Positions 21,363-33,386 of a stretch of 64,000 nucleotides of DNA are shown in pieces. A program made the translations under genes and the position numbers. The DNA is from Propioniferax innocua (GTDB lineage Bacteria; Actinomycetota; Actinomycetes; Propionibacteriales; Propionibacteriaceae), in NCBI RefSeq assembly GCF_006716235.1, contig NZ_VFOR01000001.1, positions 248,001 to 312,000 on the forward strand, written 5' to 3'. The notes beneath the pieces are model-generated. The model was not told the origin of the DNA. It ran no database searches and was given only the letters and a program-made list of their open reading frames with translations. Within the stretch, counting starts at the first letter, position 1; every line of letters starts with the position of its first letter.

Positions 21363-22459
21363 GCCGGAACCGCCTCGTCGATGGTGGCCGAGCCAACCAC
21401 CCGGTCCTCGTCGTACAGCACGACGGCCTGACCCGGAGCGATACCGGTCGTTGGTTCATCGAGCTCCACCCACACGGCGGGCTCCTCATCCACGCGCTGG
21501 GATTCGCGGTGCGAGATGGTCGCGGCCATGGGCGCACCGTGGGCACGAACCTGGGCGAATCCACGCCAGGTGTCATGCACCTCCGTCTCCGCCCATGTCG
21601 GACGGATCCCACCGATCCGGGCCACGCGGAGAGATTCCCTGGGCCCCACGGTGACGGTGTTGGTCACCGGCGTGATCCCGAGAACGTAACGGGGCTTGCC
21701 ATCGGGGGCCGGGGTTCCCAGCCGAAGACCCTTGCGCTGCCCCACGGTGAAACGATGGGTTCCCTCGTGTTCGCCCACCTTCTCGCCGGATTCGTCGACG
21801 ATGTCACCGGTGCGCGCGCCGAGCCGCGATTCCAGGAATCCGGCGGTGTCGCCGTCGGGGATGAAGCAGATGTCGTGTGAATCGGGTTTGGTGGCGACGC
21901 GGAGCCCTCGCTCGGCGGCCTCGGCACGGATGTCGACCTTGCGGGTGTCCCCCAGCGGGAACGCGCTGTGCCGCAGCTGGTGCTGATCCAGCACGCCCAG
22001 CACATAGGACTGATCCTTGGTCTCGTCCACCGCCCGCCGCAGACTGGTGTGTCCGTCCTCACGGCGCTCGAGAAGCGCGTAGTGGCCGGTGGCGACCAGG
22101 TCGAACCCCAGCGCCATGCCGCGTTCGAGGACAGCAGCGAATTTGATCTTCTCGTTGCACCGCAGGCATGGATTCGGTGTCCGTCCAGCGGCGTATTCAC
22201 TGACGAAATCTTCGACGACATCGTCGATGAAACGATCCGAAAGGTCCCAGATGTAGAAGGGGATGCCGAGCCTGTCAGCGGCACGACGCGCATCGTGTGC
22301 ATCCTCCTTCGAGCAACATCCTCGTGCTCCGGAGCGGAACGACAGGGGGTTCTTCGAGAGAGCCAGATGGACGCCCGTCACGTCATGACCGGCATCGACC
22401 ATGCGCGCCGCGGCCACCGCCGAATCGACACCACCGGACATGGCTGCCAGAACCCGCAT
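21359..22459 (-). CDS. mnmA: tRNA-specific 2-thiouridylase MnmA
   Basis: Thiolates U34 of Glu, Gln and Lys tRNAs using sulfur relayed from a cysteine desulfurase. The 366-aa protein has the PP-loop [14 protein letters not shown], the catalytic cysteine in [12 protein letters not shown] and the second cysteine in [11 protein letters not shown], then [10 protein letters not shown] and the C-terminal beta-barrel. The ATG at 22459 starts directly before the PP-loop as in the family; the frame is open farther upstream without homology. A cysteine desulfurase lies 0.8 kb upstream. Confidence 0.95.
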   Translation of the reverse strand: MRVLAAMSGGVDSAVAAARMVDAGHDVTGVHLALSKNPLSFRSGARGCCSKEDAHDARRAADRLGIPFYIWDLSDRFIDDVVEDFVSEYAAGRTPNPCLRCNEKIKFAAVLERGMALGFDLVATGHYALLERREDGHTSLRRAVDETKDQSYVLGVLDQHQLRHSAFPLGDTRKVDIRAEAAERGLRVATKPDSHDICFIPDGDTAGFLESRLGARTGDIVDESGEKVGEHEGTHRFTVGQRKGLRLGTPAPDGKPRYVLGITPVTNTVTVGPRESLRVARIGGIRPTWAETEVHDTWRGFAQVRAHGAPMAATISHRESQRVDEEPAVWVELDEPTTGIAPGQAVVLYDEDRVVGSATIDEAVPA

Positions 22460-22588
22460 CTCGCCCACCTCCCATTCGCCTGGGGCACCGAGACAGTGTA
22501 GGCGCCATCCGGCAGGCATACGAGCCGTCGCAGGCTCCGTCATCGACCCGCCGAATGTGTGCAGCCGGCGCACGAGAGAATCGTCCAC

Positions 22589-23149
22589 ATGCGCTTCTCC
22601 CATGCTCTCGATTCTCTGCCCCAGATCCTCGTCGTATGCACCGGAAACATCTGCCGCTCCCCCATGGGCGAGGTGGTGCTGCGTGATCGATTGCGCACCA
22701 GCGGCCTGGAGTTCGATGTGGTGAGCGCCGGTGTCTCGGCCGAGGAGGACGGCAATCCGATCTACCCACCGGCTCAGCGCCGACTCCGCGAAGGTGGGTT
22801 CGAGGTGCCGACCCGACGCGCCCACCGCGTCACGAGTGAGGAGATGCGCGGCTCCGGACTCATCCTCGCGATGACCAGCGCGCATGCACGCGCTCTGGGA
22901 CGCCTGGCGGTCGATCTCGGCGTCGACACCTCACGGATCCATCTGTGGCGAGAGTTCGACGGCACCGGCCTGCAGCCACTGGAATCCGGCTGCCTGACTG
23001 CCGATGGCGGCTTGCGCGGCGATCTCCCACCGAGCGACTCGTGTGATGTCCCCGACCCCTGGTACACCGATGATTTCGAGGCCACCTTCCAGACGGTGGT
23101 CGCGGGGGCCGACGGCCTGGTCGCCGAACTCATCGCGCCCCATTCCTGA
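22589..23149 (+). CDS. low-molecular-weight protein tyrosine phosphatase
   Basis: A 186-aa cytosolic phosphatase. The P-loop [12 protein letters not shown] (CX5R, nucleophile Cys near residue 18) and general-acid motif DVPDPWY near residue 160 are intact. Such enzymes dephosphorylate protein tyrosines, often in cell-wall or exopolysaccharide control; the target is unknown. A GAGAAT hexamer ends 7 nt before the ATG at 22589, favouring this leaderless start over an in-frame GTG at 22559. Divergent from mnmA. Confidence 0.88.
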   Translation: MRFSHALDSLPQILVVCTGNICRSPMGEVVLRDRLRTSGLEFDVVSAGVSAEEDGNPIYPPAQRRLREGGFEVPTRRAHRVTSEEMRGSGLILAMTSAHARALGRLAVDLGVDTSRIHLWREFDGTGLQPLESGCLTADGGLRGDLPPSDSCDVPDPWYTDDFEATFQTVVAGADGLVAELIAPHS

Positions 23150-23295
23150 GACCCCCCATTCCGAACAGCCCAGCCCCGAAACACCAGTTCTGAGACGGGC
23201 CCAGCACCGCAAAAGCCGCTGTTGCACGAACAGCTCCATCCCAGACTGGCGCATGAACGTCGTTTGGGAAACGTCTCCGCCTCGGCAGGTGCAGG

Positions 23296-24435
23296 TCAAC
23301 GCGAGGCGAGCCTGGCTCGAGCGGCCACGTCGGCGAACACCTCCAGCAGATGGGCCACGTCGGCATCGGTGGTGGACCACCCGAAGGAGAACCGGACCGT
23401 CTCCGACGCCCCCGTGCCGAGCCCCATGGCCGCCGCCACGTGACTGGGCTGGGACAGCCCCGCCTCACACGCCGACCCCGTGGAGCAGTCGATGCCCGCG
23501 GCGTCGAGGAGCATCAGAACATCATCGGCGCGGGCGCCCGCGATGCGGAGGTTCACAATCGCGGGCGAGCTCTCGACGCCCTCGCCCAGGACATCCACGC
23601 CTTCCTCCGCGGCAGCGGCAGCCACGACACGCTCCCGCAATGCCCCCAGTCGCAGAGCCTCGGCATCGACGCCGACGCGCGCCGACTGACGTGCCGCCGC
23701 CGCGAACCCGGCGGCCAGAGCGACCAGTTGGGTGCCGGACCGCAGACGCTCCTGTGATCCACCGAACTGCACCGGCCCGACGCCACACTCACGCCGCACC
23801 ACGAGAGCACCGATCCCCACCGGTCCCCCCAGTTTGTGCGCCGAGATCGTCATCATGTCCAGGCCGCTGTCACGGAAGGACACCGGTATATGTCCGAACG
23901 CCTGCACCGCATCGCTGTGCGACCACGCACCCACCGACCGCGCGTGCTCGGCCATCTCTTCGACCGGTTGGATGACGCCGGTCTCGTTGTTGACCCACAT
24001 GAGGGAGCACACACCCGTGGTGTCGTCACACGCATCGGCCAGCCAGCCGGGAACCACCACCCCATCGGTCCCCACCGGCCACAAAGCCAGTCGCGCCCCA
24101 CGCAGCGACAGGGCTGCCGCGGTCTCCCGAACGGCCGCATGTTCGATGGATGAGACCACAATGCCCGGACGCACCGCGCGTCGCCCGGCCCATCCCCCCT
24201 GCAGGGCGATGTTGTCGGCCTCGGTGCCGCCGCTGGTGAAGATCACCTCCGCCGGTTCGGCGTCGAGCACCTCGGCAAGATCTTCACGAGCGTCCTCCAA
24301 CACCGAACGGGCACGGCGTCCGCTGGTGTGCAGGGACGCGGGATTACCCACCACCTCGAATGCTGATGCCATGGCATCCCTGGCTTCGGGGCGCAGCGGT
24401 GCGCTGGCCGCGTGGTCGAGGTAGGTGCGTCGCAT
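23296..24435 (-). CDS. cysteine desulfurase (IscS/NifS-like)
   Basis: PLP enzyme converting cysteine to alanine plus enzyme-bound persulfide, here probably feeding sulfur to MnmA. The 379-aa protein starts RRTYLDHAASAPLRPEAR, has FTSGGTEADNIAL, the PLP lysine in TISAHKLGGPVGIGAL and the mobile-loop cysteine in GIDCSTGSACEAGLSQPSHV. The longer loop is like group I enzymes. In mycobacteria the same gene (iscS) neighbours trmU/mnmA. Confidence 0.93.
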   Translation of the reverse strand: MRRTYLDHAASAPLRPEARDAMASAFEVVGNPASLHTSGRRARSVLEDAREDLAEVLDAEPAEVIFTSGGTEADNIALQGGWAGRRAVRPGIVVSSIEHAAVRETAAALSLRGARLALWPVGTDGVVVPGWLADACDDTTGVCSLMWVNNETGVIQPVEEMAEHARSVGAWSHSDAVQAFGHIPVSFRDSGLDMMTISAHKLGGPVGIGALVVRRECGVGPVQFGGSQERLRSGTQLVALAAGFAAAARQSARVGVDAEALRLGALRERVVAAAAAEEGVDVLGEGVESSPAIVNLRIAGARADDVLMLLDAAGIDCSTGSACEAGLSQPSHVAAAMGLGTGASETVRFSFGWSTTDADVAHLLEVFADVAARARLASR

Positions 24436-24518
24436 GGCCGCACCCTACTTCCACAGGCGAACCACGCCGACTGCACCGGAATCCTGCCGAGACTCTGGCT
24501 GGATGGCACACTGCACAC

Positions 24519-25553
24519 ATGAGCAACGACGCTTTTGATGTATTCGCCAGTGAACAGGTCATCACCTGCCGCGATGACGACCTCGGTCTTCGGGCCGTCA
24601 TCGCGATCGACGACACCACCCTCGGCCCCGGCTTCGGAGGCACCCGGTGGCGCCCCTATGCCAGCCAGGCAGCGGCGGTTGCCGAGGCCCAGCGTCTCGC
24701 GGCGGCGATGACCCTCAAACATGCGCTCGCAGAGCTTCCCTACGGCGGCGCGAAGTCGGTGATCATGGCCGAGGGTCCTCTGCCCGACGAAGGGAGCGAG
24801 GAACGCACCGCCCTGATGCGCCGCTTTGGTGAGTTCGTCAGCCGTACCGCGGGCACATACATCCCGGGGGTCGACATGGGCACGCTGGTCTCGGACATGC
24901 AGGTCATCCGGGAGTCGGGGGCCCGGGCCTTCTGTGCCGACGCCGACCCGGGCCCCTACACCGCCACCGGCGCATACGCGGCCATGCGTGCCGCCGTGCG
25001 CCATGAATTGGATCGCGATATGGCAGGAGTGCGCGTCGCGGTCCAGGGGGCCGGCCATGTGGGGGCCAACCTCGCTCGGTTCGCAGCCGAGGATGGTGCC
25101 CAGGTCCTCATCGCCGATGTCGACGCCGAACGTGCCCGTCAGGTGGCAGATTCGATCGGTGGCGCGGTGGTCGACCCCGATGCAGTGCTCCTGAGCGACT
25201 GCGATGTGCTCGCGCCCTGCGCGGTGGCGCGGGTCATCACCGGTGAGGTTGTGCCCCAGCTGCGGTGCCGCATCATCTCCGGTGCCGCGAACGACACACT
25301 GGATCGCCCCGAGGTGGCCGACGACCTCAAGGCGCGTGGCATCACGTTCGTGCCCGACTTCATCGCCAACGCCGGTGGAGTGCTCCAGGTGCACGCCGGC
25401 GAGGTGGGATGGTCCGATCTCGAACTCGACGCCGCCCTTCAACGCATCGGCACTCGCGTCGCGGAGGTACTCGCCGAAGCCGAGGAGACCGATGCGACGC
25501 CGATCGCAGCCTCCTTGGCGCGGGCCGTGCGTCGGCTCGCCGGCCAGGCCTGA
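24519..25553 (+). CDS. Glu/Leu/Phe/Val dehydrogenase (branched-chain type)
   Basis: NAD-dependent oxidative deaminase of an amino acid. The 344-aa length and sequence resemble leucine/valine dehydrogenases: GGTRWRPYASQAAAVAEAQRLAA-type N-terminus, catalytic lysine in LPYGGAKSVI, PGVDMGT, Rossmann motif VAVQGAGHVGANLA, and late ANAGGVLQ. Substrate preference among Leu, Val and Phe cannot be told. A CACACT hexamer 6 nt before the ATG at 24519 suggests a leaderless start. Divergent from the cysteine desulfurase and ended by a strong terminator. Confidence 0.9.
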   Translation: MSNDAFDVFASEQVITCRDDDLGLRAVIAIDDTTLGPGFGGTRWRPYASQAAAVAEAQRLAAAMTLKHALAELPYGGAKSVIMAEGPLPDEGSEERTALMRRFGEFVSRTAGTYIPGVDMGTLVSDMQVIRESGARAFCADADPGPYTATGAYAAMRAAVRHELDRDMAGVRVAVQGAGHVGANLARFAAEDGAQVLIADVDAERARQVADSIGGAVVDPDAVLLSDCDVLAPCAVARVITGEVVPQLRCRIISGAANDTLDRPEVADDLKARGITFVPDFIANAGGVLQVHAGEVGWSDLELDAALQRIGTRVAEVLAEAEETDATPIAASLARAVRRLAGQA

Positions 25554-25616
25554 CGCGAAAGCCGTCGGCGGTCAGCCCTGCCACGGCAACGACGACGAAG
25601 AGCGCCACGGCAACGA

Positions 25617-25662
25617 AGAGCCCCGGTTCCGAGTTCGTGTTCGAAATCGGAACCGGGGCTCT
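25617..25662. terminator. bidirectional terminator, 16-bp stem
   Basis: Perfect 16-bp stem (25617-25632 / 25647-25662) beginning AGAGCCCCGGTTCCGA, 14-nt loop that can pair further (TTCG/CGAA). Placed between the convergent dehydrogenase and etfA genes. Confidence 0.85.
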
Positions 25663-25682
25663 GGTGCCATGTGAACCGGCGG

Positions 25683-26627
25683 TCAGGCCTTCTTCTGCTT
25701 GACGCCCTCGCTGGCGGCAGGCAGCACGGTGTGCAGGTCGCCGACGATGCCCAGGTCGCTCATCTCGAAGATGGGCGCCTCCTCGTCCTTGTTGATGGCC
25801 ACGACGGCCTTGGACGTCTGCATACCGGCCCGGTGCTGGATGGCACCGGAGATGCCGGCGGCCACGTAGAGCTGCGGCGAGACCGTCTTGCCGGTCTGGC
25901 CCACCTGGTAGGCGTGCGGGTACCAGCCCGAGTCGACGGCGGCGCGCGATGCGCCCACGGCTGCGCCGAGTTCATCGGCGAGCGCTTCAACGGGGCCGAA
26001 GTCGCCGCCGGTGCCGCGGCCGCCCGAGACGACGATCCCCGCGCCGGTGAGCTCGGGGCGTCCGCTGGCGGCCTTGGGTTCCTCGGAGGCGACCTTCGCG
26101 CCCTTCGCGGCATCGCTGATGGTCGCGGTGAAGGCCTCGACGGTTCCTGCGGCGGCGGCCGGCTCGGGGTCGGCGGCGTTCGGCTTGACCGTGATCACCG
26201 GGGTGCCCGTGGTCACCTTGCCGGTGACGCTCCAGCCACCGGCGAACACCGACTGGGTCGCGGTGCCGTCGGCCTGCACGTCGACAGCATCGGTGATCAG
26301 GCCCGAATCGAGCTTGACCGCGACGCGAGCGGCGATCTCCTTGCTCTCGATGCTGCTGGGGAACAGCACTGCGGCCGGGTCGTTGGCCTGCACGATCTGG
26401 TGCACGGCCTCGGCCTTGGGCGCCACGAGGTACTCGGCACAGGCCGCGTCAGCCACCTCGAGCACCTTGGCTGCGCCGTACTCTCCGAGCTTGGCGGCGG
26501 CGTCGCCGGCGGTGCCGAACACGACGGCGATGGGCTCACCGATTCGGCGGGCGATGGTCAGCAGTTCGAGCGTGGGCTTGGTGACGGCCCCATCCACGAC
26601 TTCGGCGATGACAACTACGTTCGACAT
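25683..26627 (-). CDS. etfA: electron transfer flavoprotein alpha subunit EtfA/FixB
   Basis: FAD-carrying subunit that takes electrons from acyl-CoA and related dehydrogenases. The 314-aa protein has the divergent N-terminal domain and the conserved FAD-binding C-terminus: [56 protein letters not shown] in pieces, and [23 protein letters not shown] with AGGAGAC-type site, 27 bp after etfB. Conserved etfB-etfA order as in mycobacterial fixA-fixB. Confidence 0.95.
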   Translation of the reverse strand: MSNVVVIAEVVDGAVTKPTLELLTIARRIGEPIAVVFGTAGDAAAKLGEYGAAKVLEVADAACAEYLVAPKAEAVHQIVQANDPAAVLFPSSIESKEIAARVAVKLDSGLITDAVDVQADGTATQSVFAGGWSVTGKVTTGTPVITVKPNAADPEPAAAAGTVEAFTATISDAAKGAKVASEEPKAASGRPELTGAGIVVSGGRGTGGDFGPVEALADELGAAVGASRAAVDSGWYPHAYQVGQTGKTVSPQLYVAAGISGAIQHRAGMQTSKAVVAINKDEEAPIFEMSDLGIVGDLHTVLPAASEGVKQKKA

Positions 26628-26654
26628 TTCGTGTCTCCTTGGCTCAGGTGGGGG

Positions 26655-27431
26655 TCAGAGGTACTTGCCGGCGGAGAGGAACTCGACCAGTTCAGCGGCT
26701 CCGGAGCCGTCCTCGTCGGTCACGACGCGTCCGGCCTCCTTCGGCGGACGCTCATTGGTTTCGGTGACCTGCGTGTACGAGGCCTCCATACCGGCGTCCT
26801 CGAGGTCGAGGTCATCGAGATCCCACTCGTCGACCTTCTTCTTCTTGGCGGCCATGATGTTCTTCATCGACGGGTAGCGGGCCTCACCCGACTGGTCGGT
26901 GACCGACACGATGGCCGGCAGCGCCGCTTCGATGTGCTGGGTGCTGGTGTCGGTGTCGCGCTTGAGCTTCACCGTGCCACCATCGACCGAGACCTCCGAG
27001 CCCATGGTCACCTGCGCCCAGCCGAGGCGCTCGGCGAGCATCGCGCCCATGACGCCCATACCGCCATCGGTGGACGACATGCCGGTCACCACCAGATCGG
27101 GACCGATCTTCTCGATCGCGGCTGCGAGGATCTTGCTGGTGACCATGGCGTCCGACCCGTGGATATCGTCATCGCACACATGGATGCCGGCGTCAGCACC
27201 CATCTGAAGGGCCTTCTTGATGGCGTCCGACGCGTCGTCGTCGCCCATGGTCAATGCAACGACCTCGACGTCGTCGCCGGCCTCCTTGATCTGGAGCGCC
27301 TGCTCGACCGCATACTCATCGAGCTCACTGAGGAGCCCATCGGCGGCGTCGCGATCCACGGTGTTGTCATCGGCGAATTCGCGGTCACCCGTGGCGTCGG
27401 GCACGTATTTCACCAGCGTGACGATCTTCAT
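26655..27431 (-). CDS. etfB: electron transfer flavoprotein beta subunit EtfB/FixA
   Basis: AMP-binding partner of EtfA. The 258-aa protein begins MKIVTLVKYVPD and has ALQIKEAGDDVEVVALTMGD, LVVTGMSSTDGGMGVMGAMLAE and LPAIVSVTDQSGEARYPSMKNIMAAKKKKV, all typical. The ATG at 27431 follows GGAGGAG at good spacing; the frame is open beyond but unrelated. A short palindrome 33 bp upstream may be its operator. Confidence 0.95.
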   Translation of the reverse strand: MKIVTLVKYVPDATGDREFADDNTVDRDAADGLLSELDEYAVEQALQIKEAGDDVEVVALTMGDDDASDAIKKALQMGADAGIHVCDDDIHGSDAMVTSKILAAAIEKIGPDLVVTGMSSTDGGMGVMGAMLAERLGWAQVTMGSEVSVDGGTVKLKRDTDTSTQHIEAALPAIVSVTDQSGEARYPSMKNIMAAKKKKVDEWDLDDLDLEDAGMEASYTQVTETNERPPKEAGRVVTDEDGSGAAELVEFLSAGKYL

Positions 27432-27463
27432 CTCACTCCTCCATGAGTTGGGTTTCCCACATA

Positions 27464-27477
27464 TTACCAGCCGGTAA
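27464..27477. promoter_or_regulatory. candidate operator upstream of etfB
   Basis: TTACCAGCCGGTAA: perfect 5-bp arms TTACC/GGTAA around AGCC, centred about 40 bp before the etfB start. The shape resembles short operators of TetR-family regulators of acyl-CoA metabolism; no such regulator gene is in the window. Confidence 0.4.
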
Positions 27478-27684
27478 CGTGCGGAGGGTGCCAGATTTGC
27501 ATCCAGCGATCCGTCACGAGTCATTCTCACAGACACCACCGACGACACTGCAGTGACCCGCCGTTAACCGAACCGGCGGAACGGCACGCAGGGAGCCCGA
27601 AAGTCAAGGATTCAGGCCGAACCCGGTAGAGTCACGTTGCTGTCCGCGGGCCCCCGTGGCGAAGACGTCCCCCCAGGAGGAACC

Positions 27685-29877
<2,193 letters not shown>

Positions 29878-32796
29878 TCAGCTTCCACCCGCGCCCGGAA
29901 GCGCGATGTCGGGCCCCACGTTCCAGCCGGAGCGTGGGGCCTCGGCGTTTCGGGAGGGCGCCAGCTCTGGTGTATCCGGCCCCCGCAGCTCGATCAGGTC
30001 GAGGGCGTTGAGGGCGGATTCGTCATGGTCACCGGGTACGTAGAGCGGGATCCGGACCGGTTCCCGCAGTCCGATGGCCGACGCGAACGGGCCTCCGTTC
30101 TTGGATTGGAAGGCGATGCTTCCGGGCCGTTCGGAGTCCGACAGGATGAAGTCCGGAATCTCCACTGTGCCCGGATGGGGTGCAGGCTGGTCGAGGCAGG
30201 GTGTGAAGAACGCGAGGTTCCAGGCAGTGGCCACCGTTGCGTCGTCGACGAGGTCGGTGAAGGGCGTCACCTCGGGCACGCGGGGGGCGGCGACGACGAA
30301 GTCGACCAGTTCACCGTTCGGCCCAGGGGCTGGGGCCCCGTCCAGGATGTTGCGACGCCACGTCGCCGGCCCGTCGGATTCGGCGACGACCCTGAAGGTG
30401 GATGCTCCCGTGGGCGGATGGATGCGGATGTCGCTGTAATCACTGGTGCCCAGAAATTTCAGGATCGGGTCAAGGTCCTCGGTGGTCCCGTCGTCGTACT
30501 CGACCCGCACCCGGTGGGCTTCGTCGGCCCCGGCCACCGGGATGACGATCGGCAGTTCACCGGTGCTCACCGCGTCCGGGATGTCGATCCATCCGGATTC
30601 GAACGAGTCCCTCCCCTCGGCCCGCCACACGGGCAGTCCGATGCCGGGGTCGGTGCGCATCCGCTGTTTGGCCGCAGGTTCCAGATCGAGAACGCCCGCT
30701 GCCGGATCGAGTTCGACGGCGAGGCTCTCCTCGAGTCGGCACCCGTCGGCCCGCATGGCGTCCAGGGCGGCCGCCCCCATCGTGTAGGGGCCGCCCGGGG
30801 TCAACGGATCCCGGCGAGCCATCGCCTGGGCGGTGTTCGCGAAGGTCCCGACGGTGAAGCCCACCTGGGCCACCGCCAACACGACCGCCCAGAACCTGAC
30901 GATGGCGCGTCGGCGTCGCTGCGTCCACCACGCCACGATGCCCAGGGCGATCCCGGCCGCGACCAGCCCCGGCCACAGGGGGACGCCGGCGATGGCCAGA
31001 GGTTTGGTGTCGGCGATGTGCCCGAGGGTCCCGAGCTTCCACCACGTGTTGGCCCGGTGGAACGCGAGCCCGGTGAACGCTGCGGTAAGCCCCACGAGGG
31101 CACCGGTGAGCCAGGGTCGGAGGCGCTCGGGAGGTTCATCGGCGAGCATCACGTGCACCACCACCCCGGCGGCCAGGGGGCCGATGAGGATCAGTGCCCC
31201 GAAGTGGTGCGGAAGTTTGGTGGGGCTGACGGCCATGACCGGCACCAGAGCCAGGGCGGTCCACACCATGAGTCGGCAGGCGCGAACGTCCACCCCGGGC
31301 ACCCGCGGCAGCCGCCGTCCGGCCACGAGGACCAGAACCGCGCCGAGTGCCAGGACCGCCCAGTAGGTGACGATCTGTCTGGTCGCGAATGACATGAAGA
31401 GCCGGAAGTAGCGCAGAGGATCCATCCAGACCGGGTAGATGGGGCCGTAGGCGGTGCGGGCGTCGGTGGCGGCGATGACCGTACCGAGGCTCTGATCGGC
31501 GAACATCGCGAGGAAGACCGACCCCAGCGAGGCGAGGCCCAGGATTCCGGCCGCGGCGTACTCCCACACCGGGCGTCGACGAATCCAGCGCCACAGCATG
31601 GGAGCCGCGAGGATCAGGGGCGTCACGGCCCACAGGCCCGTGGGGCCGGTGCCGATCGTCCACGACGCCACCGCGCAGGCGAGCACCAGCGGCACCAGGG
31701 ATTCACGGGTGTGCGCGTCCAGCACGAGCAGTAACACGATCGCCGTGCCGACGGCGAAGAAGAGTTCTGGACGCAGGGAGTTGCCGTAGACAAGCCAGCC
31801 GAGCAGGAACGTGGCGGTGAGCGCCGCTCTCGACCAGCGTCCGGCGCCCGGGATCAGACGCGGCAGGAGCCCGTGACGCAGGATTCCCCAGCCGACCAGA
31901 GCCAGAACCCAGGGCCACAGTCGCAGCCAGACAGGTTCCCAGGAGATCTCTCCGAGTCGGGCGATGATCTGGTACTGCCACCCGAAGGGGGCTTCGGGCA
32001 CGTTGTTCCACCGCACGTAGTTGCCGATGAAGCCGTTGGTCTCGGCCGTACCGGCGATGAGCCGGATGAAGCCGTCGTCATCGGTGGCTCCTCCGGCCAC
32101 GACCCCGAACGCGGTGGCGAACAGGACCGCGGCGTCCTCCCACCGTGGGCGCCACCTCGACGACGGAGGTGGACGCCGTGGAGCGGCCCAGGCCAGCAGC
32201 ACGAATGCCGCCATCAGCATGACACCGGCCGCGACTCCGACGATGATCTTCGCGCGGGTGGGACGGGTGTCGAAGCGGGTGTCGGCCCTCATGCTCACGT
32301 CAATGCGCGTACCGGCTGCTTGCGCCTCCGGGGTCAACGCGAGCGAGTCGATCGCGGGACGGTGATCCTCTCGGATGATCGAGTGTTCCTCGGTCGTATC
32401 GACCCGACCCGGGGTCGACGTCATCACCAGGGCCTCTTCATCGATCTCGAGGTAGAGCGGATCCGTCGTCTTCTCCGGGAAGCTGTGGGACACCGATGCC
32501 CCACCGATCCGCGCCTCCAGTTCATCACCGCGGCGTTCCACCTCGAGCGCCTGTTCCTGCAGCATGGGATCGGCCGAGCGCACCGTCTCCATCAACGGGC
32601 CCTCCGGGACATCTCCGGAGATCGTCACGGTGATGCCAGCGGGCCGATAGGGATTCAGGGGAACCTCGACGTCGCCCTCGGTCGACGACCACGAGTAGTG
32701 CAGCGTCCGTTCCATGACGGGCATCAGCGGAAAGAGCGCAAGGAGCATGCCGGCCACCAGGGCCAGAGCCGCGATCGGAAGATGCACACGCCACAT
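29878..32796 (-). CDS. EmbC-type arabinosyltransferase-like membrane protein
   Basis: A 972-aa GT-C type glycosyltransferase. An N-terminal TM helix precedes an extracytoplasmic beta domain, then about 10-12 TM segments (residues about 190-650) and a C-terminal soluble carbohydrate-binding-like domain. The key segment DDDGFIRLIAGTAETNGFIG..YVRWNNVPEAPFGWQYQI near residue 245 aligns by eye with the Emb signature (DDGY..., NYFRWF..PEDPFGW). Emb proteins transfer arabinose from decaprenyl-phosphoarabinose to wall arabinogalactan or lipoarabinomannan. Which polymer is used here is unknown. I prefer the ATG at 32796; a TTG at 32808 is possible. A TAGGGT hexamer sits just upstream. Confidence 0.85.
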   Translation of the reverse strand: MWRVHLPIAALALVAGMLLALFPLMPVMERTLHYSWSSTEGDVEVPLNPYRPAGITVTISGDVPEGPLMETVRSADPMLQEQALEVERRGDELEARIGGASVSHSFPEKTTDPLYLEIDEEALVMTSTPGRVDTTEEHSIIREDHRPAIDSLALTPEAQAAGTRIDVSMRADTRFDTRPTRAKIIVGVAAGVMLMAAFVLLAWAAPRRPPPSSRWRPRWEDAAVLFATAFGVVAGGATDDDGFIRLIAGTAETNGFIGNYVRWNNVPEAPFGWQYQIIARLGEISWEPVWLRLWPWVLALVGWGILRHGLLPRLIPGAGRWSRAALTATFLLGWLVYGNSLRPELFFAVGTAIVLLLVLDAHTRESLVPLVLACAVASWTIGTGPTGLWAVTPLILAAPMLWRWIRRRPVWEYAAAGILGLASLGSVFLAMFADQSLGTVIAATDARTAYGPIYPVWMDPLRYFRLFMSFATRQIVTYWAVLALGAVLVLVAGRRLPRVPGVDVRACRLMVWTALALVPVMAVSPTKLPHHFGALILIGPLAAGVVVHVMLADEPPERLRPWLTGALVGLTAAFTGLAFHRANTWWKLGTLGHIADTKPLAIAGVPLWPGLVAAGIALGIVAWWTQRRRRAIVRFWAVVLAVAQVGFTVGTFANTAQAMARRDPLTPGGPYTMGAAALDAMRADGCRLEESLAVELDPAAGVLDLEPAAKQRMRTDPGIGLPVWRAEGRDSFESGWIDIPDAVSTGELPIVIPVAGADEAHRVRVEYDDGTTEDLDPILKFLGTSDYSDIRIHPPTGASTFRVVAESDGPATWRRNILDGAPAPGPNGELVDFVVAAPRVPEVTPFTDLVDDATVATAWNLAFFTPCLDQPAPHPGTVEIPDFILSDSERPGSIAFQSKNGGPFASAIGLREPVRIPLYVPGDHDESALNALDLIELRGPDTPELAPSRNAEAPRSGWNVGPDIALPGAGGS

Positions 32797-32810
32797 CACA
32801 GCCGACAACC

Positions 32811-33188
32811 CTAGACCCGCCCCCGGCTCTGACGGTGTTCCCCTTCGAGAAGCTCACACTCGGCTGGTAATCGCGGCGGAATCCCGACAATCCACCGCGT
32901 GCCATCAGCATCCTTCACCGCACGGCTGTAGTCCGTCGGCTCTACAACCTCGCTCACGAAAAAGTAAGCGGCCCACCCATAGTCCGGCTCCGGTCTCAAT
33001 ATGTCCATCCGTCCGCACCAGTAATCCAGCCCTGGGCGCTTGAATTCCGCAGTCACCACGAAGGGGCGCTCAACGCCCAGCTTCACCGAACGGACCGCGA
33101 GCTCCCCACGTTCTACCGCCGGCCTGAGTTGCTCTGCGACATGCTCTCTCAGATACCCGGCAATCTCGTTACGGATATCGCTGTCCAT
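32811..33188 (-). CDS. hypothetical protein, 125 aa
   Basis: No family recognised. The protein is soluble and acidic, starting MDSDIRNEIAGYLREHVAEQ, with an aromatic-rich centre (DYWCGRMDILRPEPDYGWAAYFF) and an ending rich in Arg/Glu. Size and composition recall small immunity or DUF proteins but nothing specific supports that. It lies 14 bp before the Emb-like gene in the same direction; upstream is an 8-bp inverted repeat GATGTCTT (33207-33214) / AAGACATC (33245-33252) with no assigned role. Confidence 0.6.
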   Translation of the reverse strand: MDSDIRNEIAGYLREHVAEQLRPAVERGELAVRSVKLGVERPFVVTAEFKRPGLDYWCGRMDILRPEPDYGWAAYFFVSEVVEPTDYSRAVKDADGTRWIVGIPPRLPAECELLEGEHRQSRGRV

Positions 33189-33322
33189 CCACTCGTCCTT
33201 GTACGTGATGTCTTATGAGCCTCTGCCTGAGTATGTCAATACGCAAGACATCCACAATGAGTGCTCTGACCAGGCAGGAGGCTGCGGGCCGTGCCCCGGA
33301 CCGGATCGAGATATGACAGAAG

Positions 33323-33350
33323 CGGCCCCCGAACCGAAGTTCGAGGGCCG
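33323..33350 (-). terminator. terminator of glgP
   Basis: Stem CGGCCCCCGAAC (33323-33334) / GTTCGAGGGCCG (33339-33350) with one mismatch and a CGAA loop, 36 bp beyond the glgP stop; followed on the minus strand by GCTTCTGT. Confidence 0.75.
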
Positions 33351-33386
33351 TTTCACACGATCAGGGCCACAGGGCCTGGCAGACCG

